Shown piece after piece: positions 34,068 to 42,795 of a stretch of DNA of 64,000 nt (its first letter is position 1; the number at the start of each line of letters is the position of its first letter). A program made the translations under genes and the position numbers. The notes under the pieces are model-generated. The model did no database searches, was not told the DNA's origin, and saw only the letters and a program-made list of their open reading frames with translations. The DNA lies in assembly GCF_000419765.1 (NCBI RefSeq), contig NZ_ATTQ01000009.1:62001-126000 (forward strand), read 5' to 3'. The stretch is from Rhizobium mongolense USDA 1844 (lineage in GTDB: Bacteria; Pseudomonadota; Alphaproteobacteria; Rhizobiales; Rhizobiaceae).

Positions 34068-35069
34068 ATGATGGCTGTTACTCTTGACCAGACAATTGCA
34101 CAGAAGCAGCGGAACTGGCTTGCATCGATCGTGGGCGGGCAAACCTTCTGGGTCCTGATCGCAGTCATCCTCGCCTGTCTTTTCCTGTCTGCTGCAACCG
34201 ACTCCTTCGCCACGGCGAAGAACCTCTACAATATCACCCGCAACGTCACATTCGTTGCGATCATTGCGCTCGGCATGACGCTGGTGATCATCACCGGCGG
34301 CATCGATTTGTCCGTCGGATCGGTGCTCTGCCTGTGCAGCATGGTCCTGGCGGTGGTCATGCATGCCGGCTACAGCATCGAAGTCGGTATTGCCGCGTCG
34401 ATCGGCACCGCCCTGGTCATCGGGGCATTCAACGGGGTGTTGATCGCCTATCTCGACTTCCCGCCTTTCGTCGTGACGCTCGGCATGCTGTCGATTGCGC
34501 GCAGTCTTGCGATGGTCGCATCAAACAATACCGTGGTCTTCCAATTCGGGCCGGATCACGACACGCTTCTGGCGCTCGGTGGCGGCGCGTGGTTTCTCGG
34601 CATCGCCAACCCGGTGCTCTACATGATCATTCTGGCGCTGCTGACCGGTTTCGTGCTGCGCTGGACGAGGTTCGGACGTTATGTTTTTGCCATCGGCGGC
34701 AATGAGCATGCCGCAACGTTGACCGGGGTTCCGGTACGCAGGATCAAGGTGGCAGTTTATATGATTTCCGCCCTGTCGGCGGGGGTTGCCGGCATTGTTC
34801 AAACCGGCTGGCTCGGCGCCGTCACCACCAATATCGGTGCCGGAATGGAACTTCAGGTCATCGCAGCCGCCGTTATTGGTGGCGCCAATCTGGCAGGCGG
34901 CGTCGGTACCGCTCTCGGCGCGTTGGTCGGAGCAGCTTTGATCGAAGTGATCCGCAACAGTCTCGGCCTGCTCGGCATCAACGCTTTTTGGCAAGGGACC
35001 TTCATTGGCGGCGCCATCGTGCTTGCTGTGCTTTTCGACCGGATCCGGAACTTCCGGCAGAGCGAATAG
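34068..35069 (+). CDS. Ribose-type ABC transporter permease
   Basis: This 333-residue permease of the RbsC family has about nine hydrophobic segments and the family signature GMTLVIITGGIDLSVGSVL near residues 75-93. The later GANLAGGVGTALGALVGAALIEV is also typical. It probably forms a homodimer with the upstream ATPase and uses the divergently encoded binding protein. Substrate is likely a sugar or polyol, not determinable here. Confidence 0.93.
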   Translation: MMAVTLDQTIAQKQRNWLASIVGGQTFWVLIAVILACLFLSAATDSFATAKNLYNITRNVTFVAIIALGMTLVIITGGIDLSVGSVLCLCSMVLAVVMHAGYSIEVGIAASIGTALVIGAFNGVLIAYLDFPPFVVTLGMLSIARSLAMVASNNTVVFQFGPDHDTLLALGGGAWFLGIANPVLYMIILALLTGFVLRWTRFGRYVFAIGGNEHAATLTGVPVRRIKVAVYMISALSAGVAGIVQTGWLGAVTTNIGAGMELQVIAAAVIGGANLAGGVGTALGALVGAALIEVIRNSLGLLGINAFWQGTFIGGAIVLAVLFDRIRNFRQSE

Positions 35070-35307
35070 AGGTCTTGCTTAGATCCTTGCGAGAGTTCGA
35101 CGACTGTCGACACGCAGTGCCAGTGGACAGTGATGCCAGGCTCTCCATGGAGAAATCCGAAAGTCGGCACCAATAGACCTGCCTGCGGTCAGATGGGCGC
35201 GCGCCGAAGGTGGGAGCTTTGCGGCTTGACGGGTCGACCTCAACCGACCGGTCCGCTCATCTCGTAACGGGAAGACATGTTATCGCCTACAAACCACGGA
35301 TTCTGCG

Positions 35308-35643
35308 ATGATGAAATTGCCTTTGACAACGATCGTCATTCTGGCGCTGCCTGTATCAGAAGTCGCCCGGGCAGATACGCTTCAGCTGTCGGAGATTGAT
35401 CGCAAGACTGAGGCCCACATTCGGAGCGGCAACACCGGGCGGAATGTTCAATGTTTCGCTTACATACTGAAGGACTTTGAGGAGCGAAAAATCCGCAAAT
35501 CAGACATCTATGTCACATTCGACGATCCGAATATTGACGGTATTGGCGTCGCAATAGCCGAAACCGACGAGAACTACACTTGCGAAGCCGGTGAACTGCG
35601 AGCCTGGGAAGCGGGTGAGTACCAGGCTGTGAAGGCATTTTAG
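35308..35643 (+). CDS. Small exported protein of unknown function
   Basis: This 111-residue protein has a signal peptide (MMKLPLTTIVILALPVSEVARA, cleavage near ARA-DTL). The mature part is acidic with two cysteines (VQCFAYILKDFEERK and YTCEAGELRAWEAGEY), perhaps one disulfide. I do not recognise a domain. Its neighbours (transporter on the left, metallophosphatase on the right, opposite strand) give no clue to function. Confidence 0.65.
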   Translation: MMKLPLTTIVILALPVSEVARADTLQLSEIDRKTEAHIRSGNTGRNVQCFAYILKDFEERKIRKSDIYVTFDDPNIDGIGVAIAETDENYTCEAGELRAWEAGEYQAVKAF

Positions 35644-35813
35644 CAGGAGTTTCAGGCAAAATATCTCTCGCTCCGGATCTCTTGTTCTCGTTCCCGGAAT
35701 GCAGGCAGAGGTATTCATTCAGGCCAACGAACGCACTGCGCCTTCCTATTTTGTGAAACCGCTCGAGCAGATCAATCGCGCCTTCTGCGAGGAATTAAGC
35801 GTGAGTTGGTGGG

Positions 35814-36557
35814 CTAGTCGGAGTGGGAGACATAAAGAAAGCGCGGCTCGCTATTGCCAGCAATCACGACGGCTGACAGGCGTCCTGTGCGATAGGCCCC
35901 CGTATCGATCGCTATGCGGTTCGAATGGATCTCCGGAAGTTCTGATCTCGTGATCGTGTGACCATGCACTACGACCTTTTCCAGTGGGTCTGAGACATCG
36001 AGGAAGCGTTCGCGTATTTCGCGAAGATCCTGCTCGTCCTGGTCGGCAAGGGGCTTCTTCGGGTCGATCCCGGCATGGACGAGGCAGTAGCCATTCACGA
36101 TGACCATGTCTGCGGCTCGATTGAGCAGTGCCAGATGATGCGCATATCGGGGAAGCAGCAGGTCCGGCAGCTCTCCTGCCCAGCCCGGCATGCGGTGACT
36201 GTAAGACCGAAGGGTCGACTTTCCGCCCAGGCCTGACAGCCAATGATCAAGCGCCGGATCGCCGAGATGGTTAGTCAAAGCCTCGCGAAACAGATAGTCG
36301 TGATTTCCGAGAATGAATTGCGATCCCTCACGTTGCTGAAGCGTCGCATGCACAATTTCCATCGCTCGCCGGCTGTCCGGCCCTCTGTCGACGATATCGC
36401 CAAGGAATACGACCCGCGGCTCCGCGCCGCATCTCTGCGCATCTTCGTCAATTGTCGCTAACAGAACCTCAAGCAAGCTGGCCATCCCATGAACATCGCC
36501 AATGGCATAAACGGGACGAGATACAGAACTGGCTAATTCGACGATTTTCATAGGCAT
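35814..36557 (-). CDS. Serine/threonine-type metallophosphatase
   Basis: This 247-residue calcineurin-like phosphoesterase carries the PPP-family motifs in order: GDVHG near residue 21, GDIVDRGPDS near 53, GNHD near 85, and later histidine segments LVHAGIDP and VVHGHTITRSE. It resembles bacterial PrpA/ApaH-like protein phosphatases found in rhizobia. Substrate may be phosphoproteins or nucleotides. Start ATG 36557 or 36551 both fit; the upstream 26 residues of the longer frame have no domain. Confidence 0.9.
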   Translation of the reverse strand: MPMKIVELASSVSRPVYAIGDVHGMASLLEVLLATIDEDAQRCGAEPRVVFLGDIVDRGPDSRRAMEIVHATLQQREGSQFILGNHDYLFREALTNHLGDPALDHWLSGLGGKSTLRSYSHRMPGWAGELPDLLLPRYAHHLALLNRAADMVIVNGYCLVHAGIDPKKPLADQDEQDLREIRERFLDVSDPLEKVVVHGHTITRSELPEIHSNRIAIDTGAYRTGRLSAVVIAGNSEPRFLYVSHSD

Positions 36558-36883
36558 ACTCAGACGCAGTACAAGCAATACTCTTCCTTCATCTGCGATG
36601 ATGCAGCTCTGCTGACAAGGGACGGAGCTCGGCAAGTGCTTGTTGTGGTGTATGAAACGTCAATCCTTTGCCCGCTGTCTGCTAGACGTCGCATCGAAGG
36701 ACAGTTTTATACGGGCGCTCAATTGATCCGGTTACTCTTGGTCTGCTGCATCGGCCTGAAAGCAGATTCGGCTCTTCCGGCTTGTGCTGCCCCGTGACGA
36801 GCCATATTTTAGAGGAATGCCAGGCCCCCATGAAAGCGGTGACGCTTTCGTGCGCGTAGATCTTGCTCATCAGGAACGAAAGC
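36558..36883. other. Intergenic region without recognised gene
   Basis: About 325 bases between divergent genes. It contains one hairpin, GAAAGCG-GTGA-CGCTTTC (36832-36849), 35 bases before the HtrA-like start, which might affect its translation. No coding sequence is supported. Confidence 0.45.
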
Positions 36884-37789
36884 ATGAACATCGACAGAAT
36901 TTTGCGGTCCGTTGTGGCCGTACGTTCTTCAATTCCGGAAGATGCCTTTACGGCCATGACGCTCGGTACCCAAAGGGAGGGAAGCGGCGTGGTGATCCGG
37001 GAAAATGGGCTGGTGGTCACGATCGGCTACCTGATCACCGAGGCCGAGGAAGTTTGGCTGACGCGCAATGACGGGTATGTCGTTCCTGCGCATGCGCTTG
37101 CCTATGATCAGGAAACCGGCTTCGGTCTGGTGCAGGCGCTTGGGTCGCTTGGCGTTCCCGCATTGGATCTTGGGGATGCTGCCGAAGCGAAGGTCGGCGA
37201 TCCGGTCATGCTTGCTGACGGTATCGGTCAGTTCGTGCAGGCTACGATTGTCGCCAAGCAGGAATTCGCCGGCTATTGGGAATACCTGCTCGAAGAGGCG
37301 ATATTCATCGCGCCTGCACACCCTTCCTGGGGAGGCGCGGCACTCATCGGCTCCGACGGCAAACTTCTGGGCATTGGCTCGCTGCGCCTGCAAATGAGCC
37401 AAAGGGGACAGAGCGCGGACATCAACATGGTCGTGCCGATCAACCTGCTGCCACCCATTCTTGATGATCTGCTCACGCGCGGCCAAGTGAACAAGCCGCC
37501 GCGTCCCTGGCTCGGGGCTTTCTCTGCCGAAAGTAATGGCGACGTGGTGGTCATGAGCGTGGCTGAAGGAGGTCCGGCGGCTCAAGGGGGCCTGCGTGAG
37601 GGAGATATCATCTCGGAGATACGGGATGGGGAGGTCGCCGGTCTTGCCGACTTTTACCGCAAGCTATGGAGGAGCGGCCCCGCCGGCGTGGAGATCCCCA
37701 TGAGGATATTGCGCGACGGCCGCGAGGCGTGGCTGCGTATCAAGTCGGCCGACCGCAACAGCTTTCTTCGAAAGCCGCAGCTGCAGTAG
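36884..37789 (+). CDS. HtrA/DegP-like protein with degenerate protease site and PDZ domain
   Basis: This 301-residue protein aligns by eye with S1C trypsin-like proteases plus one PDZ domain (about residues 205-290, GDVVVMSVAEGGPAAQGGLR). The triad is lost: the His motif (usual TNxHV) is TIGYL, the Asp motif is TGFGLVQA, and the Ser motif (usual GNSGG) is PSWGG. There is no signal peptide or transmembrane segment, so it may be cytoplasmic. It may be a binding or scaffold protein rather than a protease. ATG 36884 was chosen over 36863. Confidence 0.8.
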   Translation: MNIDRILRSVVAVRSSIPEDAFTAMTLGTQREGSGVVIRENGLVVTIGYLITEAEEVWLTRNDGYVVPAHALAYDQETGFGLVQALGSLGVPALDLGDAAEAKVGDPVMLADGIGQFVQATIVAKQEFAGYWEYLLEEAIFIAPAHPSWGGAALIGSDGKLLGIGSLRLQMSQRGQSADINMVVPINLLPPILDDLLTRGQVNKPPRPWLGAFSAESNGDVVVMSVAEGGPAAQGGLREGDIISEIRDGEVAGLADFYRKLWRSGPAGVEIPMRILRDGREAWLRIKSADRNSFLRKPQLQ

Positions 37790-37800
37790 TGAAGCTGCGC

Positions 37801-37864
37801 TTGACTCATGAAGGGATCGGTGACCTATATGGTAAATCGGTTTACTAAAGCGGTTTACAAGGCG
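37801..37864 (+). promoter_or_regulatory. Promoter and tandem LacI-type operators of the 37.8-46 kb cluster
   Basis: TTGACT (37801-37806) and CTATAT (37825-37830) with an 18-base spacer form a good sigma-70-like promoter. Directly after the -10 lies GTAAATCGGTTTAC (37832-37845), a near-perfect LacI-family dyad with central CG. A second, overlapping copy TAAAGCGGTTTA is at 37846-37857, centred 13 bases later. Both would cover the transcription start, so the downstream LacI-type protein probably represses its own operon. Confidence 0.75.
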
Positions 37865-38923
37865 ATGGCGAATGAGCGTGTCACCAGTCTGAAGGATGTC
37901 GCCGGTGCTGCCGGCGTTTCCGTGACGACGGTCTCGCGGCTGCTGAATGGTTCGCTCGAGCTTCCACACGAGACGAAGAAGAGGATCGAGGATGCGATCC
38001 GTGATCTCAACTATCAGCCCAATCCGCATGCCCGGCGCCTAAGCCGCGGGCGCTCGGATACGATCGGTCTCGTGGTGCCCGACATTGCCAATCCGTTCTT
38101 CGCAACGCTTGTGGCGGCGGTGGAGGAGGAGGCCGATCGCCGCGGGCTTGCCGTCTCGCTCTACGCGACGCTGAACCGCTCTGGCCGCGAGGTCGCCTAT
38201 CTTCAGCTTATTGAGCGCAACCACGTCGATGGATTGATCTTCGTCACCAATCATCCGGATGACGGGCAACTCGGGGCGCTCATCAACCGCACCGGCAAGG
38301 TTGTCGTTGTGGATGAAGACGTCCCGGATGCGCTGGCACCGAAACTCTTCTGCGACAACGACAGGGGCGGCTATCTGGCGGGAATGCACCTTGCGGAGAT
38401 GGGGCATCGCCGCGTGCTTTTCATCGGCGGGCCCGAACGGATGATCAGCGCACAGCGCCGTTTCCAAGGGCTCGAAAGGGCGATGGACGAACTGTGGGGT
38501 GCCGATGCCGTGCTGCTTAACTACAAGGGCGAATACACCGTCGCCTTCGGGCGGGACGCCGCCAAGCGCTTCATAGCCGAGGGCATGCCCGCCAGCGCGA
38601 TCTTCGCGAGTTCGGATGAAATCGCGATCGGTCTCATTGAAGTCTTGCGCAGCCAAGGCATTTCGATCCCGCAGGAAGTGTCGGTCGTTGGCTTCGACGA
38701 CGTCGGGCCGCTGCATCTTTTTGCGCCTCCGCTGACGGCCATCCGCCAGCCCGTTCGGCAGATCGGCCAGCGCGCGCTGTCGTTGCTTCTTGAGACAAAC
38801 TGGCAGGAGCGTACCCCATCCACTGTGGAAGAGCTCCTGCCGGTCGAAATCGTCGTGCGGAATTCCGTTGCGCCGCCGGCGAATCCAAAAACCGCAATGG
38901 ACAAAAAAAGAACCAGAGGATGA
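37865..38923 (+). CDS. LacI-family transcriptional regulator
   Basis: This 352-residue regulator has the LacI HTH (SLKDVAGAAGVSVTTVSRLL) and hinge (NYQPNPHARRLSRG), then a periplasmic-binding-like effector domain (IGLVVPDIANPFFATLVAAV, FASSDEIAIGLIEVL, VSVVGFDDV). ATG 37865 is the start because the operators and promoter occupy the preceding bases; the longer frame from 37808 would run through them. It is 4 bases from the binding-protein gene and probably controls the cluster in response to the imported compound or a phosphate of it. Confidence 0.93.
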   Translation: MANERVTSLKDVAGAAGVSVTTVSRLLNGSLELPHETKKRIEDAIRDLNYQPNPHARRLSRGRSDTIGLVVPDIANPFFATLVAAVEEEADRRGLAVSLYATLNRSGREVAYLQLIERNHVDGLIFVTNHPDDGQLGALINRTGKVVVVDEDVPDALAPKLFCDNDRGGYLAGMHLAEMGHRRVLFIGGPERMISAQRRFQGLERAMDELWGADAVLLNYKGEYTVAFGRDAAKRFIAEGMPASAIFASSDEIAIGLIEVLRSQGISIPQEVSVVGFDDVGPLHLFAPPLTAIRQPVRQIGQRALSLLLETNWQERTPSTVEELLPVEIVVRNSVAPPANPKTAMDKKRTRG

Positions 38924-38927
38924 GAAC

Positions 38928-39884
38928 ATGACCCGGACTATCAAACGCAGAACATTTACAGCCGCTCTCGGCTTCACCGCATTGGCAACCGCCTCGCTCG
39001 CAGGCTTGGGCGCAAGTGCGCAGGAAAAGACCTTTGCGCTGGTGCAGATCAACCAGCAGGCATTGTTTTTCAACCAGATGAACGAGGGTGCCCAGAAGGC
39101 GGCCGATGCAGCAGGCGTAAAACTCGTGATCTTCAATGCCAACAACGATCCGGCTGCCCAAAACAGCGCGATCGAGACCTATATCCAGCAGAAAGTCGCC
39201 GGTCTTGCCGTCGTTGCCATCGATGTCAACGGCATCATGCCGGCCGTCAAGCAGGCGGCAGACGCCGGTATCCCCGTGGTCGCGATCGATGCAATCCTCC
39301 CTGAAGGCCCCCAGAAGGCGCAGATCGGCGTCGACAACGCCAAGGCCGGCGCTGATATGGGCAAATTCTTCCTCGACTATGTCAAGGCGAACATGGACGG
39401 CAAGGCAAAGGTCGGTGTCGTCGGTGCGCTGAACTCGTTCATCCAGAACGTCCGCCAGGAGGGCTTTGAAAAGACGCTCGAAGGTGTCTCCGGCATCGAG
39501 AAGGCCGGCGTCGTCGATGGTCAGAACATTCAGGACAATGCGCTTGCCGCCGCCGAGAACCTGATCACCGGCAATCCGGATATGACCGCCGTCTATGCGA
39601 CCGGGGAACCGGCGCTGATGGGAGCCATCGCCGCTGTCGAAAGCCAGGGCAAGCAGGATGCCATCAAGGTGTTCGGTTGGGACCTCACTGCCCAGGCGAT
39701 CGCCGGCATCGACGCCGGTTACGTTGCTGCCGTGATACAGCAGGATCCGGCCGCCATGGGTGCTGCGGCCGTCGACGCGCTGAAGAAGCTCTCGGATGGC
39801 GGTTCGGTCGATAAGAACATCGCGGTTCCCGTGACCATCGTCACCAAGGAGAACGTGGAACCATACAGGGCCGTTTTTAAATGA
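38928..39884 (+). CDS. Ribose-type ABC transporter substrate-binding protein
   Basis: This 318-residue binding protein starts MTRTIKRRTFTAALGFTALA, with a possible twin-arginine signal (KRRTFTAA) and cleavage near ASA-QEK. The mature protein follows the RbsB pattern: FALVQINQQALFFNQMNEGA, VAIDVNGIMPAVKQAADAGI, and VVGALNSFIQNVRQEGF. It is the first transport gene after the LacI regulator and overlaps the ATPase gene (ATGA). Ligand unknown. Confidence 0.92.
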   Translation: MTRTIKRRTFTAALGFTALATASLAGLGASAQEKTFALVQINQQALFFNQMNEGAQKAADAAGVKLVIFNANNDPAAQNSAIETYIQQKVAGLAVVAIDVNGIMPAVKQAADAGIPVVAIDAILPEGPQKAQIGVDNAKAGADMGKFFLDYVKANMDGKAKVGVVGALNSFIQNVRQEGFEKTLEGVSGIEKAGVVDGQNIQDNALAAAENLITGNPDMTAVYATGEPALMGAIAAVESQGKQDAIKVFGWDLTAQAIAGIDAGYVAAVIQQDPAAMGAAAVDALKKLSDGGSVDKNIAVPVTIVTKENVEPYRAVFK

Positions 39885-40690
39885 TCAGCCACGGACAGCA
39901 CCCAAGCGCTGTCTCCGGAACCGGGGGAGCCATGCTCTCCCGGCAATCCGGGGCGGCAAAACGGCCGCGCATATCGCTTCGCGATATCCGCAAGACCTTC
40001 GGCTCGCACCAGGCGCTGCGCGGCGTCGACCTTGACCTCTACCCCGGGGAGTGCCTCGGCCTTGTAGGCGACAATGCGGCAGGTAAGTCAACGCTTACTA
40101 AAATTATCTCCGGCACCTATATACCCGACGGTGGAACGATCTTGATCGATGGAGAGGAGGTGCGTTTTTCCGGTCCCGCCGAGGCCCGCTCGCGCAATAT
40201 AGAGATGGTCTTCCAGGACCTGAGCCTCTGCGATCATATCGATGTGGTCGGCAATCTCTTTCTCGGCCGCGAAATCACCAAGGGACCTTTCCTCGATCGT
40301 GCGACCATGCTTGCCGAGGCGCGCAAAATGCTCGATGCGCTGGAAATTCGCATCCCACGGCTGACTGCAAAGGTCGAAAAGCTTTCCGGTGGCCAGCGCC
40401 AGGCCATTGCAATTGCGCGGGCCGCCTCCTTCAGTCCCAAGGTTCTGATCATGGACGAGCCGACATCGGCACTTGCCGTTGCCGAGGTGGAAGCCGTTCT
40501 CTCGCTGATCAACCGCGTCAAGGCAAAGGGCGTTTCCGTCGTTCTCATCACTCATCGCCTGCAGGACCTCTTCCGGGTCTGCGACCGGATTGCCGTCATG
40601 TACGAAGGCACCAAAGTCGCCGAGCGCGAGATCGGCAAGACCGATCTGGAGGATCTCGTGAAGCTCATCGTCGGAGGAGAAAGGCAGTGA
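39881..40690 (+). CDS. Ribose-type ABC transporter ATPase (single domain)
   Basis: This 269-residue ATPase has Walker A GDNAAGKST, signature LSGGQRQAIAIARA and Walker B VLIMDEPTSALA. Like the one at 33292 it is a single-domain version. The Walker A has Ala in place of the usual Gly (GDNAAGKST), which is tolerated in this subfamily. It has an extra N-terminal tail of about 30 residues before the domain. It overlaps both neighbours. Confidence 0.92.
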   Translation: MISHGQHPSAVSGTGGAMLSRQSGAAKRPRISLRDIRKTFGSHQALRGVDLDLYPGECLGLVGDNAAGKSTLTKIISGTYIPDGGTILIDGEEVRFSGPAEARSRNIEMVFQDLSLCDHIDVVGNLFLGREITKGPFLDRATMLAEARKMLDALEIRIPRLTAKVEKLSGGQRQAIAIARAASFSPKVLIMDEPTSALAVAEVEAVLSLINRVKAKGVSVVLITHRLQDLFRVCDRIAVMYEGTKVAEREIGKTDLEDLVKLIVGGERQ

Positions 40691-41691
40691 CAGTCTATAC
40701 CGAACGCGCCAAGGGCTCGCCGCTTGCCGACTTCTTTGCCGAGCATGCCCAGGTCCTGTCGATCGCCTTTTTCTTCCTCGCCTGTGTGGCCTTCTTTGCA
40801 GTCACGACCGATACGTTCATGACCGTTGGAAATCTTCTGAATGTCATACGGCAGGCGGCGCCGATTCTTATTGTCGCCGTCGCGATGACCCTGGTCATCG
40901 TCACCGGCGGTATCGATCTGTCGGTCGGGTCGCAGGTGGCGCTCGTCAACGCCGTGGCGGCGATCATTCTCGCCATGGGTTACCCCTGGCCGATCGTTGT
41001 CGCGGGGATGCTGGCCTTCGGGGCGCTGATGGGCATAGCGCAGGGATGGTTCGTTGCCTATCAGGGAATCCCGGCCTTCATCGTCACGCTGGCGGGACTT
41101 TCGATCCTGCGCGGCCTGGCGCTTTATCTGACGCAGGGCTATTCGATCCCGATCAAGGACGTGCCGGGTTTCTTCTGGCTGGGACGCGGCCAGTTTATCG
41201 GATTGCCGGTCCCGGCGCTGATCGCCGTTCTCGTTGCCGCCATCGGCTATGTGGTGATCTCCTCGACCAAATATGGACGGCAGGTCGTGGCCGTCGGCTC
41301 CAACATGGAAGCAGCACGCCGCGTCGGCATGCCGGCGCAGTGGATCATTGCCTCGGTCTATCTCGTTTCCGGCGTGGCCTCGGCGCTGGCCGGGCTGTTG
41401 ATTGCGGCGCGTCTTGGTTCCGGTTCGTCAAACGCAGCCGTCGGTTTCGAACTGCAGGTCGTTGCGGCCGTGGTGCTCGGCGGCACGTCGCTGATGGGTG
41501 GCCGCGGCACGATCCTCGGCACGGTGCTCGGAACGCTGACGATCGCGGTGATCGGCAATGGGCTCATCCTGATGCACATCTCGCCGTTCTTCACCCAGAT
41601 CGTGACCGGTGTAATCATCCTCCTGGCGATCTGGCTCAATACCCGCATCTTCACCACCAGTTTCCGTTTCGGCAGCAAGAAGAAGGGCTGA
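40687..41691 (+). CDS. Ribose-type ABC transporter permease
   Basis: This 334-residue RbsC-family permease has the signature AMTLVIVTGGIDLSVGSQV near residues 64-82 and GGTSLMGGRGTILGTVLGTL near the end. The start is a GTG overlapping the ATPase stop (GTGA). It completes the importer of this cluster. The next gene starts 3 bases after its stop. Confidence 0.93.
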   Translation: MTVYTERAKGSPLADFFAEHAQVLSIAFFFLACVAFFAVTTDTFMTVGNLLNVIRQAAPILIVAVAMTLVIVTGGIDLSVGSQVALVNAVAAIILAMGYPWPIVVAGMLAFGALMGIAQGWFVAYQGIPAFIVTLAGLSILRGLALYLTQGYSIPIKDVPGFFWLGRGQFIGLPVPALIAVLVAAIGYVVISSTKYGRQVVAVGSNMEAARRVGMPAQWIIASVYLVSGVASALAGLLIAARLGSGSSNAAVGFELQVVAAVVLGGTSLMGGRGTILGTVLGTLTIAVIGNGLILMHISPFFTQIVTGVIILLAIWLNTRIFTTSFRFGSKKKG

Positions 41692-41694
41692 GTG

Positions 41695-42762
41695 ATGGCA
41701 GGTGAACTCTCCGAAGGCCATATCCGATCCGGCAAGGTGATGACCGTTGCCGGGCCGGTTCCAGCTGATACGCTCGGCGTCACGCTGATGCACGAGCATG
41801 TCCTCAACGACTGCCGTTGCTGGTGGCATCCACCAAAGACGCCGGAGCGGCAATATCTTGCCGAAGGTTTCGTTTGCATGGAGATTCTCGGTGAGCTCCG
41901 CCAGGACCCGTTCGTCAACAAGCACAACATAGCGTTGGACGACGAGCCGCTGGCGATCGCCGAACTTAAGGATTTCGCGAGGGAAGGCGGCATGACGGTC
42001 GTCGAGCCGACGTGCCAGGGCATCGGCCGCAACCCGCTGGCGCTCAGGCGCATTGCCAAGGCAGCGGGACTCAATATCGTGATGGGTGCGGGCTATTACC
42101 TCGCCTCGTCGCATCCGGCCAAGGTTGCTGGCATGAGTGTCGCAGAGATTGCCGATGAGATCGTCTGCGAGGCTCTTGAGGGGGCTCAAGGCACGGATGT
42201 GAAGATCGGTCTGATCGGCGAGATTGGTGTCTCTTCCGACTTCACCGCGCAGGAGGAAAAGTCGCTGCGCGGCGCAACCCAAGCACACCGCCGCACAGGT
42301 CTGCCGCTGATGGTCCATTTGCCCGGCTGGTTCCGGCTCGGCCACAAGGTGCTCGACATCGTGGCCAAGGAGGGTGGCGATCTCCGACACACCGTTCTCT
42401 GCCACATGAATCCCTCGCATGAGGATCTCAACTATCAGGGCGAGATCGCTTCGCGCGGCGCGTTCCTCGAATACGACATGATCGGCATGGATTTCTTCTA
42501 TGCCGACCAGCAGGTGCAGTGCCCGAGCGACGAGGAGGCTGCACGCGCCATCGTCAAGCTCGTCGAGATGGGACACGCTGGCCGTATCCTGCTGTCGCAC
42601 GACGTTTTCCTGAAGATGATGCTGACGAAATACGGCGGCAACGGCTATGCCTACGTCCTCAGGCATTTCCTCCCGCGCCTCAAACGCCACGGTCTCAATG
42701 ACCAGATCATCGGCCAAATGATGCGCGACAATCCACGGTCGGTCTTCCAGGCTGCTGCCTGA
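41695..42762 (+). CDS. Phosphotriesterase-family metal-dependent hydrolase
   Basis: This 355-residue TIM-barrel hydrolase retains the family metal ligands: H-x-H in LMHEHVLND near residue 32, the bridging acidic residue in GLIGEIGVS, His in PLMVHLPGW, His in VLCHMNPSH, and Asp in LLSHDVFLK. Family members open lactones or hydrolyse phosphoesters. In sugar clusters a lactonase role is common. GTG 41692 is an alternative start. It sits directly after the permease gene in the same operon. Confidence 0.9.
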   Translation: MAGELSEGHIRSGKVMTVAGPVPADTLGVTLMHEHVLNDCRCWWHPPKTPERQYLAEGFVCMEILGELRQDPFVNKHNIALDDEPLAIAELKDFAREGGMTVVEPTCQGIGRNPLALRRIAKAAGLNIVMGAGYYLASSHPAKVAGMSVAEIADEIVCEALEGAQGTDVKIGLIGEIGVSSDFTAQEEKSLRGATQAHRRTGLPLMVHLPGWFRLGHKVLDIVAKEGGDLRHTVLCHMNPSHEDLNYQGEIASRGAFLEYDMIGMDFFYADQQVQCPSDEEAARAIVKLVEMGHAGRILLSHDVFLKMMLTKYGGNGYAYVLRHFLPRLKRHGLNDQIIGQMMRDNPRSVFQAAA

Positions 42763-42795
42763 CGGCTGGATTTCATCAGAGAAACGGTAAGGACA

